From assembly GCF_010727325.1 (NCBI RefSeq), contig NZ_AP022565.1, forward strand, positions 5,146,001 to 5,210,000: a stretch of DNA of 64,000 bases, in the 5' to 3' direction. The position numbers and the translations under genes were made by a program. Position 1 is the first letter of the stretch. Every line of letters begins with the position of its first letter. Shown one piece after another: positions 1 through 10,749 of the stretch. Under the pieces are notes generated by a model. The model was not told the DNA's origin and made no database searches. It worked only from the letters and a program-made list of their open reading frames with translations. This stretch comes from Mycolicibacterium alvei. GTDB lineage: Bacteria > Actinomycetota > Actinomycetes > Mycobacteriales > Mycobacteriaceae.

Positions 1-1
1 G

Positions 2-799
2 TTCCACATCGACAGCGGGGCCGGGGCAACGGTGGCCGGCATCCGGGTGCCCCGCGCTGAGGCCAGTGCGTTCGGGTGCATCGACGCCGACGACTCCGGG
101 CGCATCAAGGAATTCGTCGAGAAGCCCGCGGACCCGCCGGGCACGCCCGACGATCCCGAGCAGACCTTCGTGTCGATGGGCAACTACATCTTCACCACCA
201 AGGTGCTCATCGACGCGATCCGCGCCGATGCCGACGACGACCACTCCGACCACGACATGGGCGGCGACATCATCCCGCGACTCGTGTCCGACGGAATGGC
301 GGCGGTCTATGACTTCGACAACAACGAGGTACCCGGGGCCACCGAACGCGACCACGGCTACTGGCGCGATGTCGGCACCCTGGACGCCTTCTACGACGCA
401 CACATGGACCTGGTGTCGGTGCACCCGGTGTTCAACCTGTACAACAAGCGCTGGCCGATCCGCGGCGAATCCGAGAACCTTGCCCCCGCCAAGTTCGTCA
501 ACGGCGGCTCGGCACAGGAGTCGGTCGTCGGCGCCGGCAGTATCATTTCCGCGGCGTCCGTACGTAATTCGGTGTTGTCCTCCAATGTGGTGATCGACGA
601 CGGTGCCATCGTGGAGGGAAGTGTGCTGATGCCGGGGGTGCGGATCGGCCGCGGCGCGGTGGTGCGCCACGCGATCCTGGACAAGAACGTGGTGGTGGGT
701 CCGGGCGAGATGGTGGGCGTGGACCTCGACAAAGACCGTGAGCGGTTCGCGATCAGCGCGGGCGGCGTGGTTGCCGTCGGCAAAGGTGTGTGGATCTAG
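2..799 (+). CDS. glgC: Glucose-1-phosphate adenylyltransferase, C-terminal part (5' end outside window)
   Basis: ADP-glucose pyrophosphorylase makes ADP-glucose from ATP and glucose-1-phosphate for glycogen and glucan synthesis in the cytoplasm. The frame is open from the window edge, so about 265 codons of a roughly 404-residue protein are visible. Visible motifs are the end of the nucleotidyltransferase domain ([32 protein letters not shown]) followed by the left-handed beta-helix hexapeptide domain ([26 protein letters not shown]) that carries the allosteric and oligomerisation surface. It ends convergently 24 bp from the next gene. It matches Rv1213 in position and type. The identification is firm; the N-terminus cannot be judged. 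Confidence 0.95.
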   Translation, partial: FHIDSGAGATVAGIRVPRAEASAFGCIDADDSGRIKEFVEKPADPPGTPDDPEQTFVSMGNYIFTTKVLIDAIRADADDDHSDHDMGGDIIPRLVSDGMAAVYDFDNNEVPGATERDHGYWRDVGTLDAFYDAHMDLVSVHPVFNLYNKRWPIRGESENLAPAKFVNGGSAQESVVGAGSIISAASVRNSVLSSNVVIDDGAIVEGSVLMPGVRIGRGAVVRHAILDKNVVVGPGEMVGVDLDKDRERFAISAGGVVAVGKGVWI

Positions 800-823
800 C
801 GCGTCTGGTCGTCAGTCCGGGGA

Positions 824-1468
824 TCACTCCCAGGGATCGACCGCGGCGCGGCGCGGCGCGGTGCTGCTGCGGGCGTTCACGCCGACCTTGGCCTCGTTCT
901 TCCGCCTGCGCCACCGCCACAGGCGGAAGGCGCCCCAGATCAGCGCCAGCAGCGCGACGAGCACCAGTGCCGGTAGCAGGATCGCCACGAAGACCAGACC
1001 GATACTGGTGACGTCCTCGACGGTGGACAGCACCGGTGCGGCGACACCGGCGGTGGCGACGTTGGCGGCCGGTCGGACCGTCGATTTGGTCAGCGATACC
1101 ACGAGCGCGGTGACCGCGCCGATCGCCACCGGAATCCACTGGCCGGATTGGGCGAATGCGCCCGGGTCGGCGACGGCCGCGGTCGCCGACGCGGTGCCCG
1201 ACCCGAAGACGATGCCGCCCGCGGTCGGGCGGACGAAGGTCTGGATGGTGTCGTTGATCGAGTCGAGTGCGGGGATCTTGTCGGCGACCACCTCGACGAT
1301 CAGCAGGACCGCGACGATTGCCATCACCCAGCCGTTCTCCAGCCAGGACCAGCCCGCCGGCAACGACACCAGCTCGGTGAATCGCGACAACAGGCCCAGG
1401 GCCAGCAACGGGATGTAGGCGTTGAGCCCCGCCGCGGTGGCCAGGCCAAAGCCGGTCAACAGTTCCAT
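824..1468 (-). CDS. DUF4126 integral membrane protein
   Basis: This is a small multi-spanning membrane protein of 214 residues with an ATG start. It opens MELLTGFGLATAAGLNAYIPLLALGLLSRF, the typical N-terminus of the DUF4126 family, and a Gly/Ala-rich segment around residues 85-130 resembles the rest of that domain. Hydrophobic stretches lie near residues 5-28, 45-65, 110-150 and 170-195. The C-terminal tail is basic (RLWRWRRRKNEAK) and probably cytoplasmic. No biochemical role is known for the family. It sits alone between glgC and an ICMT-like gene and seems to be an addition relative to the M. tuberculosis locus. Confidence 0.8.
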   Translation of the reverse strand: MELLTGFGLATAAGLNAYIPLLALGLLSRFTELVSLPAGWSWLENGWVMAIVAVLLIVEVVADKIPALDSINDTIQTFVRPTAGGIVFGSGTASATAAVADPGAFAQSGQWIPVAIGAVTALVVSLTKSTVRPAANVATAGVAAPVLSTVEDVTSIGLVFVAILLPALVLVALLALIWGAFRLWRWRRRKNEAKVGVNARSSTAPRRAAVDPWE

Positions 1469-1532
1469 TACTGCAGTATGCGGCGAACTCGGCCCGGGCT
1501 CGGTCGGTTCGCCGTTATCCGCGCGTCGTGGC

Positions 1533-2207
1533 TCACCACACGTAGGGCACCAGTCGGTAGCGCACCTTCTGGGTGTACGCGTCGTAGCCGTCGAGTTCGG
1601 CGCGCAGCATCTTCTCCTCGTCGGCGATCCGCACGCCGAAAATCGGTATCGACACGATGGACACGAGGAGGGCCCAGTAGGAACCCAGCGCCAATGGGGT
1701 GCCGAACATCATCAACACCGCGCCGAAATACATCGGGTGCCGGACCAGACCGTAGAGCCCCGTCGAGACGAGCGGTTGTTCGTCCTCCACCTGGATGCTG
1801 GCGCCGGCGAAGCTGTTCTGGAACACCACTGCCTCGGCGAACAGGATTCCCACCGCCACCAGAACGTTGCCGAGGATGACCACCGCTGTCGGCACACTCG
1901 ACCACCCGAACCGGTGGTCGAACGCGCTGAGGACGAACGCCGCGAAGGCCGAGCCCGTGACCGCCCAGATGACAATCTTCTGCACGATCCGCGTTTCCGC
2001 GGTCGGCCCACCGTGCAGGCGTCGCTGCAGGGCCGCTGGGTCCCTGATCGCGAGACCGATGCTCGGGATCATGGTGGTTGCCAGGAATACGGCGATGAAA
2101 ACCCAGGCCTGCCAGTAGTGGAACGTGCCGGCCGGCCAGAACAACGTCACCCCCAACAACAGCAAGGAGAAGAGCCCGGACAGCACGGTCTGAAGTGCAA
2201 GTTTCAT
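1533..2207 (-). CDS. Isoprenylcysteine carboxyl methyltransferase-like membrane protein
   Basis: This is a 224-residue membrane protein of the ICMT/PEMT-like methyltransferase fold, in the position of Rv1216c. The family signature is clear near the C-terminus: GLYGLVRHPMYFGAVL (the RHPxY motif of the SAM-binding half), then an acidic-basic stretch RIADEEKMLRAELDGYDAY. About five transmembrane helices precede it. I prefer the ATG at 2207 over the one at 2225 because an AGGGGG Shine-Dalgarno lies 6 nt upstream of it. It begins about 20 bp after the ABC permease stop on the same strand, so it is probably the last gene of the TetR-ABC operon. The substrate is unknown; bacterial members often lack proven methyltransferase activity. 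Confidence 0.8.
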   Translation of the reverse strand: MKLALQTVLSGLFSLLLLGVTLFWPAGTFHYWQAWVFIAVFLATTMIPSIGLAIRDPAALQRRLHGGPTAETRIVQKIVIWAVTGSAFAAFVLSAFDHRFGWSSVPTAVVILGNVLVAVGILFAEAVVFQNSFAGASIQVEDEQPLVSTGLYGLVRHPMYFGAVLMMFGTPLALGSYWALLVSIVSIPIFGVRIADEEKMLRAELDGYDAYTQKVRYRLVPYVW

Positions 2208-2226
2208 GATCTGCCCCCTGCCCATT

Positions 2227-3846
2227 TCACACCGCGTCGCGATTGCGGTAGATGACCCCGGCCAGCAGCGCCAAACCTGTTGCGGCGATGAGCATTACCA
2301 CCAGGGCCACTGCCGGGAACTCGCTCGGCACAGTGGTCCGTCCCACCGGCGACAGTTCGATCAGCCAGCGCGGCAACCGCAGCAGCGCCCCGAGGTACAG
2401 TGCGGCAATCACGAATGTGACTGCCAACCAGGCCATCCAGGGTGAGCGAAGTGCCACTGCCAGGGCCGCGATCGAGGCCACCACCGCCAGCGCGGGGAGA
2501 TACGCCAGTGCGGCCAGGGTGAGACCGATGATGGTGCCCGGTTCACCCAGCGTCAGGCCGGCGCCGAGGCCGTTGCCCAGGCCGGCGCAGAACATCAGCA
2601 CCGCCGCGCCCGCCAGCGCGCAGCCGACCGCGCCCAACAGCCAGCGCCACCGCGAGACCGCCCCGGCCAGAACCGGCTCGCCCAATCCGTTCTGCTCGTC
2701 GGTGTACACCCGCAGCACCACCGAGGTGACATACGCCGTGGCCGCTGCGGCCAGGAACTGCGTCATGGTGGTGTAGATGCCGTCGATGCCTGTCGTGGAC
2801 AGCAATCGGGCGATCAGCTCGTTGGTCCTGGCCGCATCCATCAGTGCTTTCGTCATCGAGCCGAACACCAGCCCGGCCACGAACAATGCCACCGCCCAGC
2901 CGATCGTCTGACCGCGTTGCAGCGTCAGGTGCAGCCGGAGCGGGCCGGTGATGGCGGGGGCGTCGGGGCGCTCACCCGTCGACGCGATGGTGCCCGCGTC
3001 GTACTGGCGGCGGCTCTCCAGCACGGCAGCCACGGCCGTCAATCCGACCGCCAGAATGACCAGCAACCCGAACGGCCACCAGCGCAGATCGACGAACGGA
3101 CGCATCTGCTGTGCCCAGGCGACGGGGGACAACCAGCTCAGAGTGCTGCCGGAGTTGTCGATGACGTCACCGACCCCGCGTATCAGCGCAGCCACCGCCA
3201 ACGTCGCCATCGCAGCCCCCGACGCGGTGCGGGACTGGCGCCAGAGTTGGGCGGTCACCGCGGCGACCGCACCGAACACCATCGCGACCCCGGTGATGCC
3301 CAGGCTCATGGCCGCGGTGTCGACGATCGCGAAGCCGGTGGAGGCCATCGCCAGCGTCATCGTGAGAGCCAGCACCGCGTTGACGCCGCCGACGACGGCC
3401 AGGGCCGCGGCAGTTCGCGCGTAGCGCCCCACCACCGACGAGAGCACCAGCTCGGCGCTACCGTTCTCCTCTTCGGCCCGGGTATGACGAATCACGGTGA
3501 GAATGGCAAGGATCGAGGTGGCGATGGTCAGGGTGAGTGTCAGTTCATTGGCCATCATCACGCCGAGGTCGGTCTCGTTCACCCCGAACATCGGGCCACC
3601 GAGCATCATGCCTGCGGGTGTCTTGAGCAGGTTCACCCGGGCCAGGCGTTGTTCCTCCCCGGGGTAGGCCAGGCGAATTGCGTTGGGGGCGTACACCATC
3701 ATCAAGGTGAGCGCGCCGACCCACACGCTCAGCCGCACCCGGTCGCGTCGCAGTGCCAGCCGCAGCAGCGTTTCGATGCCGGTCAACGGTGACGTGGCCG
3801 TGCGGGCCGGACCGGTGGGCCGGGCCGGGGCGGTCGCGGTGTTCAC
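2227..3846 (-). CDS. ABC-2 type exporter permease (Rv1217c-like)
   Basis: This is the membrane component of a drug-type ABC exporter, 539 residues, with about twelve hydrophobic segments in two halves around the stretch [25 protein letters not shown]. It resembles the tetronasin/polyketide antibiotic exporter permeases and corresponds to Rv1217c, reported to act with Rv1218c in multidrug efflux. The start is GTG at 3846, whose GTGA overlaps the stop of the ATPase gene by 4 bp, so the two subunits are translationally coupled. An open frame continues upstream to 4221 but lies antisense-free inside the ATPase gene in another frame and has no homology-like character, so that extension is rejected. 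Substrates cannot be deduced from sequence. Confidence 0.88.
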   Translation of the reverse strand: MNTATAPARPTGPARTATSPLTGIETLLRLALRRDRVRLSVWVGALTLMMVYAPNAIRLAYPGEEQRLARVNLLKTPAGMMLGGPMFGVNETDLGVMMANELTLTLTIATSILAILTVIRHTRAEEENGSAELVLSSVVGRYARTAAALAVVGGVNAVLALTMTLAMASTGFAIVDTAAMSLGITGVAMVFGAVAAVTAQLWRQSRTASGAAMATLAVAALIRGVGDVIDNSGSTLSWLSPVAWAQQMRPFVDLRWWPFGLLVILAVGLTAVAAVLESRRQYDAGTIASTGERPDAPAITGPLRLHLTLQRGQTIGWAVALFVAGLVFGSMTKALMDAARTNELIARLLSTTGIDGIYTTMTQFLAAAATAYVTSVVLRVYTDEQNGLGEPVLAGAVSRWRWLLGAVGCALAGAAVLMFCAGLGNGLGAGLTLGEPGTIIGLTLAALAYLPALAVVASIAALAVALRSPWMAWLAVTFVIAALYLGALLRLPRWLIELSPVGRTTVPSEFPAVALVVMLIAATGLALLAGVIYRNRDAV

Positions 3847-4736
3847 CGGGTCGCCCCCTGGTATTCGCGCAGGAACATGTCCTCCAGCGATGCCGGTGCG
3901 ACGGTGAGATCGTCGATGCCGAGATCGGTCAGGTGTTCCAAGGCGAACTCCAGGTCGGCCCGGTCCACCGAGAAGCTCACGGTGCCCTCGTTGCTCACGA
4001 AGTCGTGCACGTACGGGGTGTTCTGTATCGCCCGACCGTCCGAGCGAGTGCGGGCGGTGACTTTGGTGCGCATCAGGTGCCGCAGTTCGGCGAGGGTGCC
4101 GGAGCGTACCGTGCGCCCGGACCGGATGATCGTCACGTTGTCGCAGAGTTTTTCGACCTCGGCCAGGATGTGGCTGGACAGCAGGACTGCGGCGCCCTGG
4201 CTCGCCACCTCGGCCACACATTGCTGAAATGCTCTCTCCATCAACGGGTCCAGACCCGAAGTGGGCTCGTCGAGAATGTAGAGGTCGGAATGACAGCTGA
4301 ACGCCGCGACGATGGCGACCTTCTGCCGGTTGCCCTTGGAGTAGGTGCGGGCTTTCTTGTGGGGGTCGAGTTCGAACCGCTCGATCAACTCGTCGCGGCG
4401 CCGAGTGTCGACGCCGTTGCCGCGCAATCTACACAGGAAGTCGATGGCCTGCATACCGGTCAGATTCGGCCACAGCGTGACATCGCCTGGGACGTAGGCG
4501 ATTCGGCGGTGCAGGGCGACCGCGTCGCGCCACGGGTCGCCGCCCAGGAGGCGGACGGTGCCCCCGTCGGCGCGCAGCAGGCCCAACAAGACCCGGATGG
4601 TGGTGGACTTACCGGCGCCGTTGGGCCCGAGGAAGCCGGCGACGTCGCCGGGGGAGACGGTGAGATTCAAGCCATCGAGCGCCTTGGTGTGCCCGAAAGA
4701 TTTTGACAGTCCGCGGATTTCGACGGAGTGGTTCAC
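3843..4736 (-). CDS. ABC exporter ATP-binding protein (Rv1218c-like)
   Basis: Cytoplasmic ATPase subunit of the exporter, 297 residues. Walker A is GPNGAGKS near residues 38-45, the signature region is the degenerate YSKGNRQKV, Walker B is [13 protein letters not shown], and an H-loop histidine follows in LLSSHILAE. The C-terminal 80 residues form the usual DrrA-like extension. The signature motif has KG instead of SGGQ, as in several Drr-type exporters. It overlaps the TetR gene upstream and the permease downstream by 4 bp each, so TetR, ATPase and permease form one tightly coupled operon. In M. tuberculosis the Rv1218c-Rv1217c pair is reported as an efflux system under Rv1219c. Confidence 0.92.
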   Translation of the reverse strand: MNHSVEIRGLSKSFGHTKALDGLNLTVSPGDVAGFLGPNGAGKSTTIRVLLGLLRADGGTVRLLGGDPWRDAVALHRRIAYVPGDVTLWPNLTGMQAIDFLCRLRGNGVDTRRRDELIERFELDPHKKARTYSKGNRQKVAIVAAFSCHSDLYILDEPTSGLDPLMERAFQQCVAEVASQGAAVLLSSHILAEVEKLCDNVTIIRSGRTVRSGTLAELRHLMRTKVTARTRSDGRAIQNTPYVHDFVSNEGTVSFSVDRADLEFALEHLTDLGIDDLTVAPASLEDMFLREYQGATR

Positions 4737-5404
4737 GCTGGCTCCTTGGTGTCGGTCGTGGATTCTGAACGGGACGGGATGTCTTGCTCGCGTTGGTGCA
4801 GGAAGGCGTCGTACATGGTCGAGTCGGCCATCAGGCCCTCGGTGTAGAGCTCGAGAGCCGGCAGCATCATGTCCTCGCCGTAATCACGCAGCACCCGGCG
4901 CAGGTCTGTCGGGTCGTCGTGCATCTGCAGGTACAGCAGAAACCCGCCGCCACTGCAGATCGCCATGAACCGTGCCCGGGCCTTCGGATCGCGGCTGGGT
5001 TTTAGCACCCCGGCCCGCACGCCCTCCTCGAGGTACTGCTCGGCGTTGTCGACCATGGTGCGCCAGAACGTCTTCGCCAGATCGCTGCCGGACTGCATGC
5101 TGCGGACCAGGTAGGCCATCAGGGGCGCATACGACTCGATCTCGGACATCTGCGCGATCCAGGTCGCAGGGTCACCGCTCTGCAGTGACTCGGTCTTGGC
5201 CTCGCGCACCACCTCGGCGACGTAGGCGTCGCACGCCTTGCGTAGCCCTTCCTTGGAAGTGAAGTGGTGGATCACCAAGGCGGCGCTGACGCCCGCGGAC
5301 TCGGCGATGGTGCGCAACCCCACGCTGAATCCGTGTTGCCCGTACTGCTCGATCGCGGCGTCTCGGATCCGGGCCGTCGCTGTTCGGTCATCTGCTGAAC
5401 GCAT
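4733..5404 (-). CDS. TetR family repressor of the ABC exporter operon (Rv1219c-like)
   Basis: TetR regulator of 223 residues. The helix-turn-helix is at residues 20-60 ([32 protein letters not shown]), and the all-alpha ligand domain includes a TetR_C-type end. A TTG at 5410 would add two residues, but the ATG at 5404 fits a leaderless promoter: TTGACC at 5441-5436, an 18-nt spacer, TAGCGT at 5417-5412, and 7 nt to ATG. Two TGAACA repeats flank the -10 box. The stop overlaps the ATPase start (ATGA). It probably represses its own operon, as reported for Rv1219c, and responds to an unknown ligand. Confidence 0.88.
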   Translation of the reverse strand: MRSADDRTATARIRDAAIEQYGQHGFSVGLRTIAESAGVSAALVIHHFTSKEGLRKACDAYVAEVVREAKTESLQSGDPATWIAQMSEIESYAPLMAYLVRSMQSGSDLAKTFWRTMVDNAEQYLEEGVRAGVLKPSRDPKARARFMAICSGGGFLLYLQMHDDPTDLRRVLRDYGEDMMLPALELYTEGLMADSTMYDAFLHQREQDIPSRSESTTDTKEPA

Positions 5405-5441
5405 GTTCAAAACGCTAAACGTGTGTTCAGTACGTGGTCAA
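5404..5441 (-). promoter_or_regulatory. Leaderless promoter and candidate TetR operator of the exporter operon
   Basis: On the minus strand, TTGACC (5441-5436) and TAGCGT (5417-5412) are separated by 18 nt, and the ATG follows the -10 box by 7 nt, the geometry of a mycobacterial leaderless transcript. Two identical TGAACA hexamers, 20 bp apart (5429-5424 and 5409-5404), lie in the spacer and across the start point. A repressor bound there would block polymerase. Which repressor binds is inferred from neighbourhood only. Confidence 0.6.
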
Positions 5442-5493
5442 GGGGATGACCCGTCAGGAATCCGTAAAGAAAGCGTCCGGGAGAGGAGAAAGG

Positions 5494-6138
5494 TCAGTCG
5501 CGGGCGGCGGCCAGCAGGCCGTCGCCCAGCGGGATGAGTACCGGGGTGAGCCGCTCGTCCTCGGCGATCAGCCGGGCCGCCTCACGCACTGCGCTGACCT
5601 CGGCATCGTTGGCCGAGGCGTCACCGGCCCGGCCGCCCAGCGCGGCCCGGTGCAGCACGATCGCACCGCCGGAACGCAGGAGACGCACCCCCTCGGCCAC
5701 GAACTGGGGCTGGTCCATGGGTTCGGCGTCGATGAACACCAGGTCGTAGGACTCGTCGGCCAGGCGGGTGAGCACCTCCTGGGCGCGACCGCTGATCAGC
5801 CGCGTCCGTCCCGGGCCGACCCCGGCCTCGGTAAACCCCTGCTTGGCGATGCGCTGATGCTCGGGTTCGACGTCGATGGTGGTCAGCACGCCGTCGTCGC
5901 TCATGCCCGACAACAGCCACAACCCGCTGACGCCGGCACCCGTGCCGACTTCGACGACCGCCTTGCCCCCGGTGAGCCGGGCCAGCACGCTCAGCAACGC
6001 TCCTACGGCAGGGGTCACCGCACCCGCGCCGAGTTCTTCGGCCCGTTCACGCGCGGCCGCGACGATCTCGTCTTCGGAGATCGATCGTTCGGCATGCGTG
6101 ACGATCGCCTCGGCGCGACCGGGGTTGGAGCTGACCAT
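5494..6138 (-). CDS. SAM-dependent O-methyltransferase (Rv1220c-like)
   Basis: Class I SAM methyltransferase of the caffeoyl-CoA/catechol O-methyltransferase type, 214 residues, close in length to Rv1220c (215). The SAM site is [16 protein letters not shown], followed by acidic loop TIDVEPEH and the motif [10 protein letters not shown] that in this family contributes to metal and substrate binding. [13 protein letters not shown] is the late conserved strand. The start is taken as the ATG at 6138 ([13 protein letters not shown]); an ATG at 6180 gives 14 more residues with no family resemblance. It is transcribed divergently from sigE. The substrate is unknown. Confidence 0.88.
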   Translation of the reverse strand: MVSSNPGRAEAIVTHAERSISEDEIVAAARERAEELGAGAVTPAVGALLSVLARLTGGKAVVEVGTGAGVSGLWLLSGMSDDGVLTTIDVEPEHQRIAKQGFTEAGVGPGRTRLISGRAQEVLTRLADESYDLVFIDAEPMDQPQFVAEGVRLLRSGGAIVLHRAALGGRAGDASANDAEVSAVREAARLIAEDERLTPVLIPLGDGLLAAARD

Positions 6139-6251
6139 GCCCGCAGCGTAGGCCAGAGGCCGGGGGCGTCGTTGCGACACGCCCGCGGATGGTAGGTATC
6201 GGCCACGGAAATTCGCTGGTTCGTGCAGGTAACCGAACGTATCGTAGGCTT

Positions 6252-6270
6252 TCTCAGCAAAAGTTCAGAT
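6252..6270 (+). promoter_or_regulatory. Candidate MprA box upstream of sigE
   Basis: TCTCAGCA and GTTCAGAT are two loosely matching 8-bp direct repeats separated by 3 bp (CTCAG at 6253-6257, TTCAG at 6264-6268). This is the arrangement reported for MprA boxes, and MprAB is known to control sigE in mycobacteria. The site lies 80-100 bp before the ATG chosen for sigE. If functional, it argues against translation from the far-upstream ATG at 6223. The call rests on pattern and context only. Confidence 0.5.
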
Positions 6271-6351
6271 TGCTCATATGCCTGCCACACCGGGATCAGG
6301 AACGGTATCCGCATGGAACACGGCGCCCGCTGGCGCACCGCCCAGCACAAC

Positions 6352-7092
6352 ATGAGCAGCAACCGGAATAGCGACGTCATCGGTTGTGTTGAGCGAAGTG
6401 AGAACTGTGATCAGGAGGATCCGACGAGCGCGAACGCTGTTACCTCGAACCCCGCCACCCAGGCCGCCCCGGTGACGATGGCACATCTGGAGCAATTCAC
6501 CGCAGGCGAATGGGTGGAGCCCTCCGATGAGTTGACCGGTACCGCCGTTTTCGACGCCACCGGCGATCAGGCGGCCATGCCGTCATGGGACGAGCTGGTG
6601 CGTCAACACGCAGACCGGGTGTACCGGCTGGCCTACCGCCTTTCGGGCAACCAGCATGACGCCGAGGACCTGACCCAGGAGACCTTCATCCGGGTGTTCC
6701 GCTCCGTGCAGAACTACCAGCCGGGAACCTTCGAGGGCTGGTTGCACCGCATCACCACCAACCTGTTCCTCGACATGGTCCGTCGCCGCGGCCGCATCCG
6801 CATGGAAGCGCTGCCCGACGATTACGACCGGGTGCCCGCCGACGACCCGAACCCGGAGCAGATCTACCACGACTCGCGGTTGGGGGCCGACCTTCAGGCT
6901 GCCCTGGACTCGCTGGCACCGGAGTTCCGCGCCGCGGTGGTCCTGTGTGACATCGAGGGTCTGTCCTACGAAGAAATCGGCGCCACGCTGGGCGTGAAGC
7001 TCGGCACCGTGCGCAGCCGGATTCACCGTGGTCGGCAGGCCTTGCGTGAGCACCTGGCGAAGCACTCGCCGGAAACCGCCAAATCTGCCTAG
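6352..7092 (+). CDS. sigE: ECF RNA polymerase sigma factor SigE
   Basis: Extracytoplasmic-function sigma factor that directs the envelope stress response. Region 2 is [41 protein letters not shown] and region 4 is [37 protein letters not shown]; the core appears nearly identical to M. tuberculosis SigE. The start is uncertain: in-frame ATGs lie at 6223, 6313 and 6352, and GTG/ATG at 6472/6478. The ATG at 6352 was chosen because a candidate MprA box lies at 6252-6270 and would need an untranslated leader. A strong AGGAGG at 6413-6418 has no ATG/GTG/TTG 5-10 nt downstream in frame. RseA, the anti-sigma factor, follows 78 bp later. Confidence 0.93.
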   Translation: MSSNRNSDVIGCVERSENCDQEDPTSANAVTSNPATQAAPVTMAHLEQFTAGEWVEPSDELTGTAVFDATGDQAAMPSWDELVRQHADRVYRLAYRLSGNQHDAEDLTQETFIRVFRSVQNYQPGTFEGWLHRITTNLFLDMVRRRGRIRMEALPDDYDRVPADDPNPEQIYHDSRLGADLQAALDSLAPEFRAAVVLCDIEGLSYEEIGATLGVKLGTVRSRIHRGRQALREHLAKHSPETAKSA

Positions 7093-7169
7093 TGGTGGTC
7101 GGTGTTCAGCGCGTCAGGTCGCGCTACATTCGGGTCAGGACATTTGGTCGTGGCGAGAGGAGCTGGGCG

Positions 7170-7568
7170 ATGGTCGACCCGGGACACGTGTTCCGTCGGG
7201 CATTCTCCTGGTTGCCGGCGCAGTTCGCCTCGCAGAGCGATGCGCCGGTAGGCGCACCTCGGCAGTTCCGTTCCACCGAGCACCTGTCCACCGAGGCCAT
7301 CGCGGCCTTCGTCGACGGTGAGCTGCGGATGAGCGCTCATCTGCGGGCCGCGCACCACCTGTCCCTATGTCCGGACTGCGCGGCCGAGGTCGATGCCCAG
7401 GGCCAAGCCCGGACCGCATTGCGGGATTCCTGTCCGGTCGTCATTCCGAATTCCCTCTTGGGACTGTTGTCGCAGATACCGCACCACAGTCCGCAGCCCT
7501 CCGCTGACGTGGGTGAACAGCCTCAGGTTGCTGATGACCCGACGCGGAGTCGGCGCAAGCGCCGGTAG
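7170..7568 (+). CDS. rseA: Anti-sigma E factor RseA
   Basis: Zinc-associated anti-sigma (ZAS) protein of 132 residues that binds and silences SigE. The diagnostic HxxxCxxC motif is H63-LSL-C67-PD-C70, following the helix TEHLSTEAIAAFVDGELRMSAHLRAAHH. No transmembrane helix is present, so it acts as a soluble, redox/phosphorylation-type anti-sigma as described for Rv1222. The start is the ATG at 7170, preceded by GAGAGGAG; the open frame from 7092 has no such site. In mycobacteria RseA is degraded through phosphorylation and ClpC1P2 on surface stress; that control is known of the family, not visible here. Confidence 0.92.
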   Translation: MVDPGHVFRRAFSWLPAQFASQSDAPVGAPRQFRSTEHLSTEAIAAFVDGELRMSAHLRAAHHLSLCPDCAAEVDAQGQARTALRDSCPVVIPNSLLGLLSQIPHHSPQPSADVGEQPQVADDPTRSRRKRR

Positions 7569-7592
7569 GCTGGACCCCAAGGCGATCAGTGA

Positions 7593-9143
<1,551 letters not shown>

Positions 9144-9145
9144 CG

Positions 9146-9550
9146 ATGTTCGCGAACATCGGGTGGGGGGAGATGCTGGTTCTGGTGATCGCCGGTCTGG
9201 TGATCCTGGGGCCCGAGCGCCTGCCCGGTGCCATCCGGTGGACTTCCGGTGCCCTGAAGCAGGTCCGGGATTACGTCAGCGGAGCGACCAGCCAGTTGCG
9301 TGAGGACCTCGGCCCGGAGTTCGACGATCTTCGCGAACCCCTCGCCGAACTGCAGAAGCTGCGCGGCATGACCCCGCGGGCCGCGATCACCAAGCATCTG
9401 CTCGACGGTGATGACTCGTTCCTGACTGGCGCCTTCGATGACGGTAAGAATCAGCAGCCCTCAGTGCCCGGCGATAAACCTGCCGGTGAGATCGGGGCAA
9501 CGCCGACAGACAAGTCGGTCGGCTCCGCATTCGACCCGGACGCCACCTAG
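9146..9550 (+). CDS. tatB: Sec-independent protein translocase subunit TatB
   Basis: Twin-arginine translocation component of 134 residues. The N-terminal membrane helix [23 protein letters not shown] includes the hallmark GPERLP hinge after the first helix, followed by an amphipathic helix ([20 protein letters not shown]) and a polar, disordered C-terminus. It forms the substrate receptor with TatC in the membrane; tatA and tatC are not in this window, as in M. tuberculosis where they are elsewhere. It begins 2 bp after the htrA stop, so the genes are surely cotranscribed. Confidence 0.92.
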   Translation: MFANIGWGEMLVLVIAGLVILGPERLPGAIRWTSGALKQVRDYVSGATSQLREDLGPEFDDLREPLAELQKLRGMTPRAAITKHLLDGDDSFLTGAFDDGKNQQPSVPGDKPAGEIGATPTDKSVGSAFDPDAT

Positions 9551-9569
9551 TCCCACAGCCGAAGGGACT
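9549..9569. terminator. Possible bidirectional hairpin between tatB and mrp
   Basis: AGTCCC (9549-9554) pairs with GGGACT (9564-9569) around a 9-nt loop, overlapping the stop codons of both convergent genes. There is no U-tract. The stem is short, so this is a weak call. Confidence 0.35.
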
Positions 9570-10711
9570 TAGCGTCGCGCGGTGTCCAGACCCAGCGACA
9601 TCCCGGCCAGGCCGCGTTTACGGGCCGACAACCCCTCGGCGATCTTGCGTAGCTCGGCGCCAGCCGCTGATTCGGGCGCCGACAGCACCAGTGGCACACC
9701 GGAGTCACCGGCGGTCACCAACGCCGGGTCCAGTGGGACCTGGCCCAGCAGCGGCACCTCGGCGCCCACCGAACGGGTCAGCGACTCGGCCACCTGACGG
9801 CCGCCGCCCTCACCGAACAACTGCATGACGGTGCCGTCGGGCATCTGCAGGCCCGACATGTTCTCCACCACGCCGGCGATGCGCTGGCGGGTCTGCAACG
9901 CGATCGCGCCGGCACGCTCGGCCACTTCAGCGGCAGCCATCTGCGGAGTGGTCACCACCAGGATCTCGGCACCCGGGATCAACTGGGCCACCGAGATGGC
10001 GATATCACCCGTGCCGGGCGGCAGATCGAGCAGCAGCACGTCCAGGTCGCCCCAGTACACGTCCGCAAGGAACTGCTGCAGGGCCCGGTGCAGCATCGGC
10101 CCGCGCCACACCACGGGCGTGTTGCCCTGGGTGAACATCGCGATCGAGATGACCTTCACATCGTGGGCGATGGGCGGCAGGATCATCGAGTCGACCTGGG
10201 TGGGCCGGTCACTGGTACCCATCATGCGCGGCACCGAATGGCCGTAGATATCGGCGTCCAGCAGGCCGACGGACAGCCCGCGGGCGGCCATCGCGGCAGC
10301 CAGGTTGACCGTCACACTGGATTTGCCCACGCCACCTTTACCGGAGGCCACGGCGTACACCCGGGTGAGGGAGTTGGGCTGGGCGAACGGGATCACCGGT
10401 TCGCGGGAATCGCCACGCAGCAGCGTGCGCAGTTCGGCGCGCTGCTCGTCGTTCATCACGTCCAGGGTCACCTTGACGGCGCCCGTGCCGGGCACATCGG
10501 TGACGGCGGCCGTCACCAGGTCGGCGATCTCTGTCTTCTTCGGGCAGGCCGCAGTGGTCAGGTAGATCTCGACGTGTACACCGTGGTCAGCCTCGATCGA
10601 GATGTTCTTGACCATGCCGAGTTCGGTGATCGGCTTCCGCAATTCGGGGTCGATCACCTTGGCCAGCGCAGCGCGAACCGCAGATTGCAGCTCAGTGACA
10701 GATTCGGACAT
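9569..10711 (-). CDS. mrp: Iron-sulfur cluster carrier Mrp/ApbC
   Basis: P-loop NTPase that carries and delivers Fe-S clusters in the cytoplasm; 380 residues. An N-terminal MIP18/DUF59 domain (residues 5-85, with ACPKKTEI holding a conserved Cys) precedes the deviant Walker A SGKGGVGKSS (123-132). Further NTPase motifs are LLDADIYGHSVPRMMG and DVLLLDLPPGTGD. A CxxC pair typical of many ApbC proteins is not seen near the C-terminus; GVVENMSGLQMPDG occupies that place, as in other mycobacterial Mrp. The ATG at 10711 is chosen; the upstream open frame is proline/arginine-rich shadow of the next gene. Genes Rv1225c-lpqX that separate tatB from mrp in M. tuberculosis are absent. Confidence 0.93.
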   Translation of the reverse strand: MSESVTELQSAVRAALAKVIDPELRKPITELGMVKNISIEADHGVHVEIYLTTAACPKKTEIADLVTAAVTDVPGTGAVKVTLDVMNDEQRAELRTLLRGDSREPVIPFAQPNSLTRVYAVASGKGGVGKSSVTVNLAAAMAARGLSVGLLDADIYGHSVPRMMGTSDRPTQVDSMILPPIAHDVKVISIAMFTQGNTPVVWRGPMLHRALQQFLADVYWGDLDVLLLDLPPGTGDIAISVAQLIPGAEILVVTTPQMAAAEVAERAGAIALQTRQRIAGVVENMSGLQMPDGTVMQLFGEGGGRQVAESLTRSVGAEVPLLGQVPLDPALVTAGDSGVPLVLSAPESAAGAELRKIAEGLSARKRGLAGMSLGLDTARR

Positions 10712-10749
10712 CACCGCCGAGTCTACGGCGACGGTGTTGGGTGCTGGAT

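Noticed and set aside
3847..4221. N-terminal extension of the ABC permease inside the ATPase gene
   Set aside because: The GTGA overlap at 3846-3843 with the ATPase stop is the normal coupling arrangement, and the extension lacks membrane character.
5405..5410. TTG start for the TetR gene at 5410
   Set aside because: The ATG at 5404 is 7 nt from a good -10 box and gives the standard family N-terminus; TTG would place the start inside the promoter-proximal region.
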